Assembly (NCBI RefSeq): GCF_910589235.1
Contig: NC_060956.1
Location: forward strand, 18,088,499-18,152,498
Reading direction: 5' to 3'
DNA from: Vespa crabro
Lineage: Eukaryota > Arthropoda > Insecta > Hymenoptera > Vespidae
DNA length: 64,000 nt
The notes beneath the pieces were generated by a model that saw only the letters and a program-made list of their open reading frames with translations, was not told the DNA's origin and did not search any database. Position 1 is the first letter of the stretch. Each line of letters starts with the position of its first letter. The position numbers and the translations under genes are program-made. Of the stretch, positions 25,263 through 45,425 are shown one piece after another.

Positions 25263-28200
25263 CATACGACTTCAGTAAATTATGTGATTTTATTATTAAA
25301 GAAACTAAGAGGATTTCACTTTTTTAGGCATGACCGTAACGTGAGAATTACATTTTGAAATAATATAAAAATAAAATGGTATAATACATTATTTACTTAA
25401 ATTTTACTATTAATATATTAAAATTAATTTTATTTATAAAATGAAGTAGTATGAATTTTGAACATTGCCATTCATTGTTATCCATACTTACAATGACTTA
25501 TTCCATTTTTGCACTAATAAATTAAAATTTTATTATTAATAAGTTATGAACTGTTCTATTCATCTTGTATATCGTAAAGGATTGGGACAGGTATCAAACA
25601 AATCCAAATTATGTGAAAAAATATTTATTTAACATAAAATAAAAATTAGCATATATTTACAATGCAATTCTTTGAATGCATTTTATGAAAATTTCATAAA
25701 TAACTTTACAATTATAAAAGAATATAAATACATACAAGAGTATGTTTGTATAAGTATTTACGGTTTGCTAATAGATAAAAAATCCCCTTAGTTTTTCTTA
25801 TATAATAGATTATAATATTTTACAAAGAATACCCAGAGATTTTATGTACACATGTTAATTACACTCTGAAAAAAAGTACAAATGCATGATATTTTAAAGA
25901 AAAATTACTAATGGAAATTACAATTTAAAACCAATAATATCTTATATATTGATGTGTGTTTGTTATATAATATTGTTGTAGAATTTGATAAAAATATAAC
26001 AAATATATATTATTAAAATTCTCTTGTTAACAAAATTTTCAATTTATTTCCTCATAAACTCAAAAAAATTTAAAAAGATTTTCTAAATACTACGTAACAC
26101 CATTAAAATTTATACAGTAATTTATAATAAATGGAATAGATTTGTCTTTATAATCCAAAAATGTACTAAAAAAAAAAAGAAATAAAAAAAAATAAAGGAC
26201 AAGAAAGAATAATTATATTATATTGTTAAAAACATCATAGAATAATTAACTTTATTACAAAATAAAACACATTTTCAGATAATAAATAAAATAACTTCCA
26301 ATATTTTAATTTAACTAATCAATTGATACTATAGGAAAATAAATAAATTTTATGATCATTGTAAATTTCTTATTAATTGATTAGATAATAATATTTTACC
26401 TTTTGTAACCGTTGAAGTGGTAGCTGCTGTGTTAGTTGTCGAAGAGATGTTAGGTGTTAACAATATACTTGAACTTAAAGATATACGGGAAGAAGGAGAA
26501 CCATTTATTGTTGCAGTAGAACTTTTTCCATTGTGTAACAATGTCGACAATGCTCCGTTTATTTCTCCATTCGTAGATTTACTATGTCCTATGCATAAAG
26601 ACCAATTATTGAACAAAATACGTTTGTATAATTATTACACTATTAATGAATTTAATCTCTGAATTAAATGGAGAAAATGGATTTGAAAAGAGATATATTT
26701 TGATACCTGCAGCACTTAAAGGATTTATTCTTGACTGATTTCCTGTTGTCAAAACATTAATCAGTTTTGTATCACCATTTTTATCAATAATATTAGTGTG
26801 TCTATAATTGCTTGATATTACTTTTGAAAAAGTTTTATTTGTCGAAACAATAGCTTTCATTTTAGGAACATTCTGAAGTGGTATATTCGATGATATAATT
26901 TTAGGAATTTTATTTGATGCAATTGAAGATTTGGATGTATTAATTGTCTTAACTGTATTAGTTTGATCAACAGATGAACCTAAACGTATTGGTCCAATTG
27001 GTGCTAGACTTGCTAAAGAACCAATGTTTAAAGTTATACCACCACTTGTTGAGTTTGTAATTTTCTACAAAAGACAAAATTGTATAATTATACGTATGCA
27101 AAATTTGGCAAAATTAAATGTTATTATAGAATTATTATTACTTGTGCAGGTACTCTAGAAGTTATCAAATGTTCTACAAATTGTGCTTTTGGATTACTAA
27201 TAACTCGCGATTTACGTCTTATTGTTGAACTTTGATTAATATGTTGACCAGTCACTGTGACTAGAGTTGGTTGTGTACTAAAAGATCCAGCTCTTGTAAC
27301 TTGAGGCAAAGATGTACTAGATCCAACAGATACTGTAGAAACTGGTGTATTTGGTCGAGATATTTTCAAAGTAGGAGAATTTGGTTCGCTCTCAACAGAG
27401 CTACTGGTTGAATTTCTTCTTTTACGACTTTCCTTTTTGTTGTTTTTGTTTTCACAATTTGTTACTGATATAGATCTCAAAGGTAAAGGATGTGGCTGCA
27501 AAAGAATACTTCCCACAAAATCACCTATTTCTTCTAAAATACATCTATCTACCATGCTTTGTGTAATACCCTCTGATATTTTCTTAGCAGTCGATATTCG
27601 TAGATAATCATCTGCAGTTCCAATCACTACCAAACTTGTTTCAACTAACATTTTTTCACGAAGATCTTCTAAATCATCAGGTCTTACTAAAGAAGCATTT
27701 TGTCCTATAATAAACATAACAGGACAACGAATATCTAGTAACGTATCATCGGGTGAACCTCGTTTTCCTTCGACAGTAGAAAAAGGAAAACCAAGGCAAA
27801 TTACTGCAGTTACGTGTTCCATTTGTGCTACCTATAAATTAAATAAATTTGTAGACAAAATAAGTACCTTACTTTGCATTTTAATTATTTTACAGATAAG
27901 TTAATAATTTGTATAGAAAATAATTATACCTGACAAGCCAAAGCTGCTCCAGTATTGAAACCAACAAGAATTATTGGTCTGCCAGGACAATCACTTTTAA
28001 TATCTTGTATTTTAGCTCGCATAGCTTGAATTAGTTGATCAATGCATACCATCATTGTCATTCTGTTAGCTGCTAATCCTATATGTGTATGCACATTAAC
28101 AACCATTCCTAATGCTCCTAACTGTGTAATCCATTTATGTTGACGAGAAGAAATACTGGACCCAATACTGGATGGAGCTATTATTAAAATGGGATTTCCT

Positions 28201-29345
28201 GGGAGTTTCTTCTGTAATAAAACATATTGGTATATTATCATAAAATATTTTCTATATGATTAACACATTCGCTGCGTTTTCAAAATCAAATACCTTCGCT
28301 AGGTGTAGTTTATATTTTTTTTTATTCATTTGATATAGGTGATAACGCCAAACGGCGTCACACGTACCATAGCAACGTAAATAATTTCGCCATCCGCAGC
28401 GAATGTTTTAAAATAATATGATATAATTATCATAGTATATTTACAAGCCTGTTATTATTTAATGTAGGAGCAATTGGATCCCACGTTCGTTTTAACAAAG
28501 AACCTAGAGTTTCCCATGTTATTGAACCATTTTTTGCATTAATATTTGGTTGTACTGTTATCATTTTATCCACAAGTTGTGGAATTTTTAATCTCAATGT
28601 TTGTAAGATGTCAAGATAAATAGCTAAGTACTCTTGAGAAAGATGATCAAATAATAAACCATGTAACCATTGAGTTAATCTCCAATCCCAACCAGCTGAT
28701 GCTAAAGTTTCTCTAAATCGTCTTGCTGTAGTATTTATTGATGTACGACGAAAAATTGGCTCTACTATAGCATTTGACTTTGCTAATCTTGCAAGTCGCT
28801 CAGAATTCAATATTCTAATGACTTTAGTAAATATTCGACTTTGTAAAGATGTCCACATTGACTTGTCTATTTTTTCTTCCCAGTCGTCATTATCATCTGG
28901 TCTTGCAAAATTTGCTAATCGCTGGAATTCATCCATAACATGTCGCGTTCTTGTTAAATCTAAAGGTGGAACTTGCTGCTCATCATCAGTTTTCTCTACA
29001 TCAATCTCTTCATCTTGTCTACAAGTTAAATAAGAAATAATTTTTTTTACTTGGACAAAATTTAATTAAATATTAATTTAATTAAATATTAACTTACATA
29101 ACTGAATTAATTTTTGGAAAAAATAATTTTTTTATTGGTTTAACATAAATATTTTCTGGTTTCCAATTCCATGGACGAGCATAAGAATGATCTTTAAGTA
29201 TCACATCAACCTCCATTTCATTGATACCAGCAAGTTGATGCAGATATGTTGTAAATTTATTAGAATTATCTTCCACTGTATCTCCTATCGGACTTGGTAG
29301 CTCATAGCTACCTAGTGAAGTAGAAGAAACCAATCCAGATGACAT
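24056..29345 (-). CDS. KANSL3: KAT8 regulatory NSL complex subunit 3 (KANSL3/NSL3)
   Basis: KANSL3 is a subunit of the NSL complex, which contains the acetyltransferase MOF and acts at active promoters. Seven minus-strand exons: 29345-29098, 29018-28445, 28211-27930, 27831-27142, 27064-26707, 26588-26400 and 25158-24056, giving 1147 aa in continuous phase. The N-terminal half (through about residue 470) holds the family's alpha/beta-hydrolase-like fold: PILIIAPSS, then VGFNTGAALACQ (residues about 357-368), and the signature IRCPVMFIIGQNASLVRPDD. At the nucleophile elbow the usual serine is Asn (G-F-N-T-G), so catalysis is unlikely. The remaining half is Ser/Thr/Asn-rich and disordered, as is typical. 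The segment around SLVVIGTADDYLRIS is the strongest family match. The gene diverges from the PLPP4/5-like gene and converges with EME1. Confidence 0.93.
25208..25252. repeat. (TA)n microsatellite in a KANSL3 intron
   Basis: Uninterrupted TA run 50 bp from the acceptor of the last KANSL3 exon, within the 1.24-kb intron 25159-26399. The rest of that intron is AT-rich with nothing recognisable. Confidence 0.85.
28260..28411. mobile_element. piggyBac-type MITE (152 bp including TTAA duplications)
   Basis: A 144-bp non-coding element sits between two TTAA sites. It starts CACATTCGCTGCG and ends CGCAGCGAATGTT, so the ends are inverted repeats matching at 12 of 13 positions (ACATTCGCTGCG). Inside are a second short inverted repeat (ACGCC AAAC GGCGT) and no ORF. 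TTAA target duplication is the hallmark of the piggyBac superfamily. The element occupies about two thirds of the 233-bp KANSL3 intron between 28212 and 28444. Confidence 0.85.
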
Positions 29346-30462
29346 TTTTACTATGTCATAAACAAATAATATGAATATGAATATAGGAGACCTTCATAAT
29401 CTTAAATAGTTCCTTTGATAAATTTTCTTTTACATAAATAATTTGTTTAGATTCTCTTTTCTTTATCTAAAATCCAAAAGAAAAATGTCAATTACAATAC
29501 AGGCTGCGAACATTTTGATTACTACAAAATTAATATCTTTTTCATTTGACTAATATAATAAATATTAGAATAAACAATTAATCAAAGATTGAAAATATTG
29601 AATCAAAAATATATATCATCATATATAATATTGGACATCGTATAAACACGATTAGAGTCAAAAGCTATATTGGTATGTACACTTACTAAAATAAATATAT
29701 TGTTCAATATATTAACATTCCTTCTATGAGATGTTATGTATTAACTGAAGATTTTTTAATCAATTCAACATATTTTACCATAGTAAAAGTAAAAGATTTA
29801 TGACCTCGTTTTCGAAGAACAGGAAAAAATCAGTTCAGTTACAATGGCTATCCGTTTATGTGCATTTGCATATATAAGACTAGACATAGTTCTTTTTAGA
29901 TTCTTATTCTCTTTCACATATATTTTCATTAAAATGTTATTACAATTTAGAATGAATTGAAATATAATTTAGAAAATAATTAAATTTTCATTAAAACTTT
30001 ATTTCTATTATGTTAAATCAAAGTAATTATTATAGATTTGCTGTATATTATCATTTTCTATACGGTCATTAATATTTTTTTTATTTAGACCAATTAGAAA
30101 ATTGACTTTATAATAATTCGTCCAATAGAAATGATATTTTGCACAAATCATTCAACCAATTAAAATGCCGTTCTTGTAACTTACAGTTGCAAAAGAATAT
30201 GTAATAAAATAACTTTAACACAGTTGGTACACAATACATTTACTAAGGTTACCAGCCATGATTGACACTTATCATGGCGTGTCGATTTCTTGTTTTTAAG
30301 TCTCTAAAGCACAACAATGTGTGCACTATTAACCGTAATGTATTATTTGTATTAAAATTCTGGTAGTATTTGTATTTATTATATATTATGTTATTTATAC
30401 GGTTTATACGTGAAAGATGTTAAACAGATAATTGATACAATCTATTAAAGTTTGTAGTTAAG
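29346..30462. promoter_or_regulatory. Divergent KANSL3 / lipid-phosphatase promoter interval
   Basis: The two ATGs face away from each other across 1.1 kb, so both promoters and 5' UTRs should be here. An octamer-like ATTTGCAT (29864-29871) abuts TATATAAG (29871-29878). No other element was recognised. Confidence 0.55.
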
Positions 30463-31822
30463 ATGCTTATTGTACGTCTTTTCGGCATAGAATTTTCAGC
30501 GAGATTTTGCTTTGACGTTTTGTTACGAATCATTCTGGCATTATTGTTTCTGTGAGTATATATTTAGTTTAAAAAAATTATATACTGTATAATTATATTT
30601 TTCGAACTTGCATGGATATAATATATTGTTTTTTGATAAAATGCTTTGCAGTAATATTATATTGTGAGTTACCTTTAAATTGATAAAACTTTTTGTATAC
30701 AAATAAATTATATAATTAAATATAGTATTTTTACTATTGTTTACATATAATAATTCTATTATTATTTAAATTATAGAAAACTAGAACAAGCAGAGCCATT
30801 TACTAGAAAAATACATGAAGATGAATTATGGTTATATAAAAATCCACAAACAGATTCCTATGTTCCAACTACAGTATTATGGGTATTCTTCTAATTATTA
30901 TTTCTTAAATTAGTACATACAAGACATTAAAATATATAATGATACATATTTTGTAATTTTTCAGCCTCTTGTATTCTTGATGCCAGTTGTTGTGATATTA
31001 TTTTCATTTATAATCAATAAGGATAAGATTGATTTTTCTCAAGCTTTGTTATGTGTAACGTTAGCTTTGGGATTTAATGGTTTAATTACAGATATTATAA
31101 AGCTTATAGTTGGTAAGCATTAGAAATTTTTATTAACAGTTAATTTATTTTATGATTTAGTACTTGTGCATTAGTACATTTATCTCGAATAGATATCTTA
31201 ATATATATCTATTTTTTACTGTTAGGACGACCAAGGCCAGATTTCTTTTGGCGGTGTTTTCCAGATGGGCAAATGAATTCTGAATTTAAATGTACAGGAA
31301 ATCCAATTACTATTAGAGATGGTAAAAAATCATTCCCAAGTGGACATTCCTCATGTATGTATCTAATATTTTTATATGCATGTAATTACATAGAAGTTTA
31401 CATATATCAATGTATTCTATTTTTAGTTGCGTTCGCAAGCTTTGGCTTTGTGGCACTATATTTAGCAGGAAAATTTCACACATTCAGCTTAACAGGCAAA
31501 GCTCAATCTTGGAAGCTGTGTTCATTTATTCTTCCAATTTGTATTGCTCTTATTATTGCATTAAGTCGTACTTGTGATTATCATCATCATTGGCAAGGTA
31601 AATTTATTTACTAAGAAATATAACAATAAATATTTACTATTTATTATTTTAGATATTGTGGCTGGTGGACTTATAGGATCTTGCTTAACATACATATGTT
31701 ATAGACATTACTATCCACCATTAGATTCTCAAATGTGTCATAAACCATATGCAGCATTCACTATGCAATTGCAACTAGAGAATACAAAAAATAACAAAAA
31801 TGAACAAATCAAATGGATATAA
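30463..31822 (+). CDS. PLPP5: Phospholipid phosphatase 4/5-like (PAP2 family)
   Basis: This integral membrane phosphatase of the PAP2 superfamily removes phosphate from lipid phosphates such as phosphatidate and diacylglycerol pyrophosphate. Six exons: 30463-30551, 30777-30882, 30965-31112, 31226-31354, 31427-31597 and 31653-31822, giving 270 aa. The three catalytic motifs are intact: K111-x6-R118-P119 (KLIVGRPRP), P152-S-G-H155 and S204-R-x5-H211-x3-D215 (SRTCDYHHHWQD). Several hydrophobic segments span the protein, with the active site between them. DFFWRCFPDG and YYPPL are typical of the PLPP4/PLPP5 (PPAPDC1) subgroup; a single insect gene may be co-orthologous to both. A 12-nt candidate microexon lies in intron 1 (see findings). 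The ATG is used as the first in-frame Met giving the family N-terminus. Confidence 0.92.
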
Positions 31823-33081
31823 TATAAACAATTTAACATTGATTGTTGCCATTTAATGAAAGAACAACAATGTATTAAGTTAAATACTTTAATCCTATAA
31901 ATTGTTTCCAATCCTTTATAAATAAGAACCCTCTATGAATAATAAGATAACCTATGAAAATACATCCGATGAATGATCTATCATTTTGTTTACTTTATGA
32001 TCGATTACTTTCATACATACGATTGGTTGATCCTACATCCAATCGGCATTGCATCTTGTAGAGTTCAACATCTAGACAATGACGTTAGTCAATGTTCACA
32101 TTGAAATACGCGATAGCACATAAAAAAAATAAGTATTTTATCATTGTTCTCTTGGTCATGCGCAACGAGTTGTCGCAAGTGGAAGCCATTTTGAAAGGCA
32201 TGTGATAGTGGCGCCACTAAATGAAAATTATACGGTTATAGGACAGTTCACGGCATATCTTTGTTTTTCTCTCTTTCTTCTTTGTCTCTAGATTCGCTGT
32301 TCCCACTATACTGTTCAGCACTTCTGTGCTGTGCACGTCTATAACATCAGTCATTCGCATACGCTCTGATCTACTTAAAATATACGCGCGATCTCAAACT
32401 TCGGTAAAAGAAAGATAGATGAAGGAGGGAGTTACTCTTGTAAAGGCGTTAGTATAGAGAAAGAGGGGTGGGGGTGAAGTAGACTGGCGTCGAATCGTAT
32501 CGTGCGGCCGTTCGCCCTGCCTACGCGACGACGGCGACTCCCGTGGCGTTTCTCTTTCCACCCCCCCCCCTTATGTGTATCGTCGTATCAACTCGGAATA
32601 TCATTGTACACGGGGTGCTTTTTTAAAGCTTGTCGTGACGCGTAGTCCCTTGTGTATATATCTTACTACACGGTGATATTTTTCTTCGGATATTAGTAAA
32701 ATGTTGTCTTGAGTTAGCTGTATATGGCGAGGGAACGCGAATGTCGTCGTTGATCGTGTTGAAGCAAAGGTAACGACGACAACGACAACGCCAGCGCCGG
32801 AGACAGCAGTATCGAATCGCTCGATTCGTATCGCTTGAGTTTCCTTTCAATCATTTGTGTTTGTTCACTCGCCCGTTCGTTCGTTCGTTCGTCGTTCGTT
32901 CGATCATTCGTTCGTTCGTTTATTCGTTCGTACGTTCGTTCGTTCGTACGTTCGTTCGTTCGTTCGTTCTCTTGTAGCACTTCCGCGTGCTTTTACTCGG
33001 ATCGATCCCTTTTTAAATTCGGAACGACGTCGTTTACGGAGGTGCGACCGGTGCGTGGTGCGTGTAAAACGTGATCTCAAC
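31823..33081 (+). promoter_or_regulatory. PLPP-like 3' flank and slimb promoter / 5' UTR
   Basis: The first few hundred bases are the 3' flank of the lipid phosphatase gene. From about 32100 the sequence becomes much less AT-rich and CpG-containing (for example 32500-32580 and 32740-33080), as expected for a broad housekeeping promoter and 5' UTR of slimb. Short upstream ATGs at 32701 and 32724 are followed by early stops, so uORFs are possible if the transcript starts before them. Confidence 0.6.
32875..32969. repeat. (TTCG)n tetranucleotide repeat in slimb 5' region
   Basis: About 95 bp of TTCG repeats with a few interruptions lie about 110 bp upstream of the slimb ATG, probably in its 5' UTR. 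The repeat opens long false ORFs on both strands (RTNE and SFVR runs). Confidence 0.9.
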
Positions 33082-40852
<7,771 letters not shown>

Positions 40853-43051
40853 CTCATCAACAGGAAGATTCCTTTATTGTGATATAATTGTAAGTGTACG
40901 TTTAATTGATATCATTATAATAAATTTTTATATTTTTATATTTTTAAATAATTATAGTAAATATACATACTCATTTAGAAAATAATATTTTTGACTTATC
41001 GTATGTCTACCTTATTTGTAAAATTTAAAAAAGAGGAAATATAATAATATAATAATTTCATAGATTTTAATGATAAATTTCTTTTAATAATTTTATACGT
41101 GTTTCCTAATCTCATTTAGTAAAGAAATCTATAAAATAATAGCACTATTTTGTTTCAGACAAGTGGTTAGTGAGTGAATTGATTGTGTTCACGATAGTGT
41201 ACACAAACATGAAGAATAAGTGTCCAGTGTGAACAGCGCCTAAACAGACACAAACATCCTAAAACTCTTAATCATGGACTTTGGTTTGTTATTTGCAGTG
41301 AAACGCGAAAGAAATTCCCTTGAGATAGGAGATATGTACTGACTTATATAAAAATATTAATTAATTTATATGCGCTTGAGGCACACACACTGCGTTTAGT
41401 AATGAACAGTATATTAAAACCATATAAATACATCCCATGGATTTGCCGTCTGCTATGGCCATATCTGGATTTCTTCTACGCTCTATGATACGATAGAAGT
41501 TGACCATTTTACTACTATGAAAAAGACTTGAAACACGCAACAAAATGAAAACGTTTTAGGGAGGCTGGATACACTTAATAAGATATTAGATGTATTATAG
41601 TAAATTAATGATTTTTTTATATAATTAATTTATGCTAAGAAAATTGTAAACTGTTGTCTGATCGGGATACTTATTTTGTGTGAATGTGAAAATGCAACTT
41701 CATAAAACAATTATGACAATTATCATGTTTCATCACTTTCAAAGGTAGCTAAGGTGGATCGCTATATCATGTTAAGTAGCATTGATATAAAATCAAGAAT
41801 TAAATGTATAGAGAGATTATTCTTTTTTTTTTTCTTTTTTTCTGTTTTTTTTTTATGTTTTTTTCTTCTTTTTTTTGTAGATACTATTATTTTGCAATAT
41901 TCATTTTACGTAAAAATGGGTAAAAGTCAACTATTTCCGCGTTGCCACATGGCAAAATGTTATTTGCATTTAAAATATTACGTTTGATATATACACAGAG
42001 AGATGTAAATATTCATGCAGACAATGTAGTATCTCTAAAACAATTGTAGTTGCTATAAAAAGTTACTGTAACTTGATTATTGATCTCGGATAGAGCATAA
42101 TTTTTATGTTGTGTGTTTAATGTGTACTAATGATATTTCTTTGGATTAAACATTGAGGTTATTTTATCAATTTAAAAATTTCTCTAAAGCAGTATCGCTC
42201 TTAAATGAAATTTTATGTTTATGTCCAATGTCGAATAGATGATTTTTGTTATAATGATCAATAGAAATACAATATTGCGTATAGACATTTACATATGATC
42301 TTATTAAGCCATAAAAAGAAAATTATTTGTTTTCCAGGTTGTCATAAAATGTAATAATGTATTTTAGTATGTAATTCCACACAGCAGAGATGAGATATTT
42401 TGATCCTGTTGTAATTTTTATAATGTTCCAAAAAAATAACCGAAGCTTATTATACGTATGTAATTTCTGATATTAACTCAATACATGATTTTGGATTTTG
42501 CATCGTATATTACAAGTGTGTGTGTGTGTGTGTGCGCGCGCGCGTATGTATGTGTATATATATAGACACGCGCGCACACAAACATACACACACACTCATC
42601 AAGTATTAATGAAAAATATTAAACGGATACATACGATATTTTCGCGAATAATAGCTCTTACCGTGCAAAAGTAACAGCATGTAGCCAAATTGGGTACAAA
42701 AAATTGTGATGTTAAAGCTAGGAATGATAATATGAGAAACTTTCTATATATAACCGTAAGTATATACGGGGATATGTATATACGGGGGTAACAGTGTAAA
42801 ATTATACTTTTATAAGTATTTAATGGATTCAAAATTTTTGTGAAATGTAAATTGTAGAGATATTATAGAACGAAATTCTTATAAATTATTAACATATTCT
42901 TCGTGTGCACATACCCAATTATATTACAGTTTTGCTGTCTATGAATGCACATATGTAGATTTTATGAAAAACCATAAACTACGTTTTCCTGCTAAGTGGT
43001 ACAAGTGTATCTTTTACTTAGATTGGGGTCTTAAACCATTCAATGAATAAA
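40853..43051 (+). other. slimb 3' UTR (inferred extent)
   Basis: After the TGA at 40850-40852 there is a plausible 3' UTR intron, GTAAGT at 40890 to TTTCAG at 41158. AATAAA occurs at 43046-43051 and again at 44117-44122, so the 3' UTR may be about 2-3 kb. A (GT)/(GC) hairpin lies at 42516-42596. ORFs here are short and low-complexity. Confidence 0.4.
42516..42596. repeat. (GT)n(GC)n inverted repeat, long hairpin
   Basis: The left arm, GT dinucleotides then CGCGCGCG (42516-42544), is followed by an AT spacer and a right arm, ACACGCGCGCACACA then ACATACACACACAC (42566-42596). The arms can pair almost throughout, giving a stem of about 28 bp. Alternating GT/GC sequence is also prone to Z-form. 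Confidence 0.75.
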
Positions 43052-44551
43052 GTCATTATTATTAACTAAGAATATAAAGTCCTTTAATAAATTGTTTTCA
43101 GATGAAACTTATTAAGCAATATTATTAAGGATACTTCATATAGAGCCAAATATTTCTTAGACAATATATAAGGCATTGTAGTAGTAATATAAGGCATTAC
43201 ATTTTTTTTTATTTACTCTTTAAAATCATTGCACTTAGTAATATGGCTTGATCATAACTTACATATTTATAGGCAATGGAGGTAAAGATGTTGAAATATC
43301 TATAAGAAAAAACATTGTGATGCTTACTATTAATATTAACATGAAATTTCATGTATGCAGATTTAATTAAGTGAAAATGAAATGAAGGCTGTGCAAAAGC
43401 TATATTCAAAATATAATACCTACACAACTGGATGAGGCAATTTTAATAAGAAGTAGTTTCCATTATTGTCATCCCTTTGGAAAAGACAAGTATTAAAACA
43501 TATCAGAGATATATAAATTATAATAAAAAACTTATGAAATATTTAATAAGTATTAAAATATCCTACAAAGTTAAAGAAATCTAAAAGATGGAAGAATACC
43601 TAAAAAGATAAAAAAAATTAAATATTTAATAAAAATGTTCAACCTTTCTTCTTAAAAAAAAAAAAAAAAAAAAATTACATATAGCTTGAACTATTATTAT
43701 CGATGAGATAATGATATATGTGCATAACAAAATACAGATGAATAACTATACATTTAAAGTAACAAAATTATAGTATTTACAACATATGATGTTTGTAATA
43801 ATCATATTTGAAAAATGGCTATACACATTTTCTGAAAAAGTAATTTAAATGTAGCATGTCGCTATAACATTTAATACAGATTGATCTGTATTATTTGTAA
43901 TTATTCTGCATGCTTAAGAAATCATGGAAAAAAAAAAAACAAAAAATTTATACAATTGTATAAAGTACAAGCACACTGCTACAAATACTGTGCAAAATGG
44001 ATTGTTTTAAATTAGAACTAGTCAACATGCTGCACGGTACAGTTCCTCTCTCGTCGATTTTTTTAAACTATTACCATTTATGTTTCGTCTTTTTGCCAAG
44101 ATTTATGTGTATGTACAATAAACGTTGATTGTGAATGGAATAGCTATACTCCTTGATATATAAGAAAATATTTTACCTTGTTGATGCTGTTTCATGTAAG
44201 GATCAAGATAATTATGAGATGGCTATTCGTTAATAAGATACATATAAAAAAAAATAGAGGATATTCTTAATATAAAAAACATATTTTTCTTAGGGTATAT
44301 TACTCATATTGATTTGTATATTATTACTAAAGTTTTTGTGTAACATATATTTGGATATTCATGATATTGTCTACAACAATCAGAGTTGTCTGAAAAAATA
44401 TGATACAAATTCATTTTATTAAGGCCCCAATCTGATGACATTTCATTAACATGAGGCTTATGCTTGCTACTTCAAAATCGTATGGGAACAGGTATGTTTT
44501 GCAATAAAACGAAAAATTATTTATTCACGAACAAAAATTGATGATTTATTG

Positions 44552-44606
<55 letters not shown>

Positions 44607-44640
44607 TAAATTATATGTACATTATATGTATATATTTTAT
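43052..44640. other. Intergenic AT-rich DNA downstream of slimb
   Basis: AT-rich sequence with a run of about 21 A near 43654-43673 and a (TA)n tract at 44554-44602. I see no gene. It may include distal slimb 3' UTR (AATAAA at 44117-44122). Confidence 0.6.
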
Positions 44641-44644
44641 AGGA

Positions 44645-44811
44645 TGTTCATCACCTTTTGTTCGAAGCGTGTATGACTTCAGCGACAGGTATGGACAAAA
44701 TATGAACTACAACCGCAAGCGGGGAACGCTGTTCCCACCACGCGTTTATCGGTATATAAGCTTGTTTAGTATACCCTTCTACGCTTAAATAACAATCGGT
44801 TTTATGTAAGT
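44645..44811 (+). promoter_or_regulatory. TATA-box promoter-like segment before the repeat array
   Basis: A GC-richer segment appears abruptly after AT-rich DNA. It has a perfect 6-bp inverted repeat GGGAAC-GCT-GTTCCC (44722-44736), then TATATAAG (44753-44760), then 45 bp later a consensus splice donor GTAAGT (44806-44811). This order resembles a core promoter and a short first exon, but no coding sequence follows. Confidence 0.35.
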
Positions 44812-45402
44812 TAGTTCTCCCTATTCTTCGTGTATTCTCGTGTAAAAATTAATGATGAACCGAGCCATTTGAAGATATGTCGGATTCATCCGACCGAAGA
44901 TGAATTTATCCTTCGATGATTGCTCCACTTGATCAAAACCAAAGCACCAAAATTAAGCTCGATTTTATCTTATTGAAAGAAGGAGATCCGTCTAAGGTCC
45001 CATCCTAAGGGCCTACACTTAAGAGTCCCATCCGAGACAAATAATTAATATATATAATAATTAATAAACTAATTAATATAGAATAATTCTTTCAACTATT
45101 ATATAGTTATGCGATTCAATAAATAGAAATTAATGTTTATTTATTACTGAATATACGGAAGATATAAGAAGAAATATAAAGTATAAATACTTTTGTTTAG
45201 TCAGAATTATGCTCGATACCTCGATGATCCCTCGATGATAGCTGGAAAAGAAAAAGAGAAAGAGAACAAATGTGACATAGAAAAGAGAAGTGGTGAAAGA
45301 AAAAGAGAGAACCGAAGAAGGAAAAAAAAAGAAAGCAGGAGAAAGAAAAAAAAGGACGCACACTTACGCGATGCTGAGATAGCAGCCCGTACAAAAGCTC
45401 AC

Positions 45403-45425
45403 ACCCATGGGCTCTAACCATGGGT
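45403..45425 (+). repeat. Array hairpin 1: ACCCATG ... CATGGGT
   Basis: Seven-base perfect stem with a 9-base loop just before CCCACCCGAGA. The same stem, with the same 9-base loop length, occurs at 48051-48073, and with one changed base at 48214-48236, although loop sequences differ. Confidence 0.6.
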
